Positions 62,074-64,000 of a stretch of 64,000 nt of DNA are shown here, one piece after another (position 1 is the first letter of the stretch; the number at the start of each line of letters is the position of its first letter). Location: NCBI GenBank assembly GCA_016840165.1, contig JAEOSU010000027.1:1-64000 (forward strand), given 5' to 3'. A model generated the notes under the pieces. It did not search any database, was not told where the DNA came from, and saw only the letters and a list, made by a program, of their open reading frames with translations. The stretch is from Promethearchaeota archaeon (GTDB lineage Archaea > Asgardarchaeota > Lokiarchaeia > Sigyniarchaeales > SOKP01). Position numbers and translations under genes: made by a program.

Positions 62074-63033
62074 TTATGACTTTTTCATAAATTCTAAAAC
62101 TTGTTCGTAGGATGTATCGGGCATTGGACCAAAATGGGTCACTTTTAGCGCACCTACAGCATTTGAAAAGCGAGCAACATCCAATAGATCGTTTCCAGCT
62201 AAATAAGCAACGATAAATGCGCCCCCAAAGCAGTCTCCTGCACCGGTTGGATCGATCTCTTCCACAGTATAACTCGATACATGGATAGGATCGCTTTTTT
62301 CTTTCGTATAAATAGTACAACCATTTTTTCCTTCTTTAAGAATAATAAGTGGAATATTTCTTTTTAAGAAATATTGGCAAGCCTCTTCAGGACTTTGTTT
62401 TTGGGCTAACATCATAGCTTCTTCTACACTAGGCAATAAGATATCTGTATGTTTTAGGACAGGGTCGCAAATTTTTAAAATTTCCCTAATATTTAGCATT
62501 TCTGGACGCAAATTGGGATCAAAAGAGATAATAACTTTTGGATTCACTTCTCTCGCTATTTTTATTGCCTCATAACATGCATCACGGGAGCTAGAACTAA
62601 TTGCTAGGCTACTGCCCATTATATGAAGTACTTTTACTTTAGAAAAATATAGTTGCTTTAGATCATCAACTGAAAGATCTCCAGCAGCTCCAGGCGCAAA
62701 TATGAATTTTCGAGAACCATTAGAATTATATTGATTAAATGCAATTCCTGTTGTTTTCTGTTTATCAATTCGGATTTGAGAGATATCAACTCCATCTAAT
62801 TTAAGTTTATTTAAAATACTTTCTCCAAATTCATCATTTCCTACAACACCAATGCACCCCGTAGAAAATTTAAAAGGTTTTGACATTCGTGCAGCTGAAT
62901 CTATAAAGATAGCTGGGGCTCCACTTGGATATGGTCCTCGATAGAATTCACCCACTACACCATGGGGAGTATCTACATCTCCACGCATAATTTCAACTAA
63001 TAATTCTCCAAATGAAATAATATCTGGTGGCAT
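62074..63033 (-). CDS. PfkB-family carbohydrate kinase
   Basis: A 319-residue ribokinase-family enzyme. SFGELLVEIMRGD is the N-terminal GE motif, GCIGVVGNDEFGESI the second, and DPTGAGDCFGGAFIVAYL the ATP-binding site with the catalytic Asp. PYPSGAPAIFIDSAARM follows the substrate-lid region. The substrate could be a ketose, 2-keto-3-deoxygluconate or a deoxy-keto-inositol product. It is convergent with the metallophosphoesterase gene after 16 nt. Confidence 0.88.
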   Translation of the reverse strand: MPPDIISFGELLVEIMRGDVDTPHGVVGEFYRGPYPSGAPAIFIDSAARMSKPFKFSTGCIGVVGNDEFGESILNKLKLDGVDISQIRIDKQKTTGIAFNQYNSNGSRKFIFAPGAAGDLSVDDLKQLYFSKVKVLHIMGSSLAISSSSRDACYEAIKIAREVNPKVIISFDPNLRPEMLNIREILKICDPVLKHTDILLPSVEEAMMLAQKQSPEEACQYFLKRNIPLIILKEGKNGCTIYTKEKSDPIHVSSYTVEEIDPTGAGDCFGGAFIVAYLAGNDLLDVARFSNAVGALKVTHFGPMPDTSYEQVLEFMKKS

Positions 63034-63183
63034 AATAAGTATAAGTGAATTATAACTTTAATTTCTTCTAAACCAATATAAAAAGTCATTTTGATTCATC
63101 TTCTTTTATATTAAAACAAAATAGCTTTAAATTCTCCAAAATTCAATATTATATTAAAAATTTATATTTTAAGGGTTTTAAAA

Positions 63184-64000
63184 GTGGTATTAAAGACAAA
63201 ATTAACATCATTGTTTGGTATTCAACACCCTATAGTCGCAGCACCAATGGGACCTTTTTATACTACTAAATTATGTGTAGCAATCTCAGAGGCAGGCGGC
63301 TTAGGTGTTTTAAGCCATACTAATCTATTTGGCAAAAGTAGTCTTCAGGAAATGAAAAAAAATATGGAATATGTAGTGGAACATACAGATAAACCATTTG
63401 GTTTTAATATTCGAACCTCAAGACTCCAAATTGACGCACCTACTCTGTGTAGAGCAATTCCGAAATTTATCAGCAAAAATCCTAAATTAAGAGAGCAATG
63501 TTTATATGCAGTTACAAGTGCTGGTACTCCCAAGATGTTTCAGAACAATTCATTAAAACGATTAAGAGAAACAGGATCACAAATAAAACACTTTCATGTG
63601 GCTCCAGCACTTTGGCTTTCAGATAAGTGTGTGAGTGCAGGAGTTGATGGGATAGTGGTAACGGGTTGGGAAGGAGGCGGTCATCAATCTTATGAAAAAA
63701 TAAGTACTTTGGTACTACTTCAACAGATTAAGCAGAAGCATCCTGACATTCCATTAATCGCTTGTGGTGGTTTTTCTACAGGAGAAGGTTTAGCTTCGGC
63801 TTTGTCGATTGGAGCGGATGGAATTGCTATGGGATCACGATTTATTGCATCAAAAGAAAGTGAATTTCATGAAAAATATAAAAATATTGTTCCGAGTGCT
63901 AAAGCAAGCGATACAATATACGTGACGGGAGTTTTAGGACCAATTAGATTGTGGAAAAACAATTATTCATTGCATCATGGGGTTATATCAAGTAAAGAAG
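63184..64000 (+). CDS. Nitronate monooxygenase / FabK-like flavoprotein (partial)
   Basis: A frame starting with GTG at 63184 and open to the right edge (272 codons seen). LTSLFGIQHPIVAAPMG is the first strand with FMN contact, and ITS-like substrate loops follow. VVTGWEGGGHQSYE near residue 155 and ACGGFSTGEGLASALSIGAD with GIAMGSRF near residue 215 are the FMN-phosphate motifs. The family includes nitronate monooxygenases and FabK enoyl reductases. The C-terminus lies outside the window. Confidence 0.85.
   Translation, partial: MVLKTKLTSLFGIQHPIVAAPMGPFYTTKLCVAISEAGGLGVLSHTNLFGKSSLQEMKKNMEYVVEHTDKPFGFNIRTSRLQIDAPTLCRAIPKFISKNPKLREQCLYAVTSAGTPKMFQNNSLKRLRETGSQIKHFHVAPALWLSDKCVSAGVDGIVVTGWEGGGHQSYEKISTLVLLQQIKQKHPDIPLIACGGFSTGEGLASALSIGADGIAMGSRFIASKESEFHEKYKNIVPSAKASDTIYVTGVLGPIRLWKNNYSLHHGVISSKE

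Noticed and set aside
1-64000. CRISPR arrays, insertion sequences and rRNA genes
   Set aside because: No regular spaced repeats, transposase motifs, terminal inverted repeats or rRNA-like segments were seen in the window.

Overview
The window looks like a chromosome segment of an Asgard archaeon (Promethearchaeota), most likely Lokiarchaeia-like. The evidence is a low-GC genome with archaeal information-processing genes: a proteasome beta subunit with propeptide, LSm protein, ribosomal protein L37e, a tRNA-splicing endonuclease-like subunit, a PIN-KH ATPase, SepF and a standalone ThrRS editing domain. These sit beside eukaryote-flavoured parts: a ubiquitin-like protein, a roadblock/LC7 protein next to an E1-like enzyme, a longin-like protein, an IFT52-like GIFT domain, leucine-rich repeats and long coiled coils. 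Many genes start with TTG or GTG. Some have clear Shine-Dalgarno sites; others look leaderless, with a TATA box about 27 nt before the start codon. The taxonomic call is inference; there is no rRNA in the window.

Layout. 1-6.2 kb: end of a secreted Fn3-repeat protein, then inositol-phosphate synthase facing three ATP-grasp enzymes and a HAD phosphatase with a lysine-rich tail. 6.2-13.5 kb: a minus-strand run with HhH-FKBP, radical SAM, GIFT-domain protein, proteasome beta, ThrRS editing domain, Fe-alcohol dehydrogenase, a Cgl0159-type aldolase and an alkyltransferase-like protein. 13.6-19.7 kb: membrane protein, EamA transporter, MBL hydrolase, then aminotransferase, SerA and DUF1015 (probable serine metabolism). 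19.8-28.5 kb: coiled-coil and longin-like proteins, an intron-containing tRNA-Leu(UAA), a HhH-transglutaminase protein, a PadR/2TM pair, PAP2, DUF1847, nitroreductase and a GH13 glucosidase. 28.5-31.9 kb: a minus-strand operon of two cysteine-less thiolase-fold proteins flanked by two DUF35 Zn-ribbon/OB proteins. 32-40 kb: SepF, acyltransferase-3, MtrH-like methyltransferase, a 2-hydroxyacyl-CoA dehydratase/benzoyl-CoA reductase-like pair, LSm-L37e and roadblock-E1. 40-53 kb: gamma carbonic anhydrase-like, GNAT, NadA, LRR protein, an easily missed ubiquitin-like gene, a proline-rich miniprotein, wHTH regulator, DUF362 ferredoxin, hydrogenase-maturation-type protease, SDR, EndA-like, PIN-KH ATPase and Sir2. 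53-64 kb: PHP/APC operon, coiled-coil membrane protein, TIM barrel-YjbQ fusion, metallophosphoesterase, PfkB kinase and a partial nitronate monooxygenase.

How the genes fit together. The strongest candidate system is the inositol-phosphate locus at the left: synthesis of inositol phosphate, three possible ATP-dependent ligases/kinases and one phosphatase. A second theme is protein modification: a ubiquitin-like protein with a Gly-Gly-Ala end lies about 5 kb from an E1-like adenylating enzyme that is paired with a roadblock protein. A third is anaerobic acyl-CoA and one-carbon metabolism (thiolase-DUF35 operon, BcrB/C-like pair, MtrH-like protein). The tRNA-Leu with two apparent non-canonical introns and the EndA-like subunit lacking its catalytic histidine are in the same window and may belong to one splicing story.
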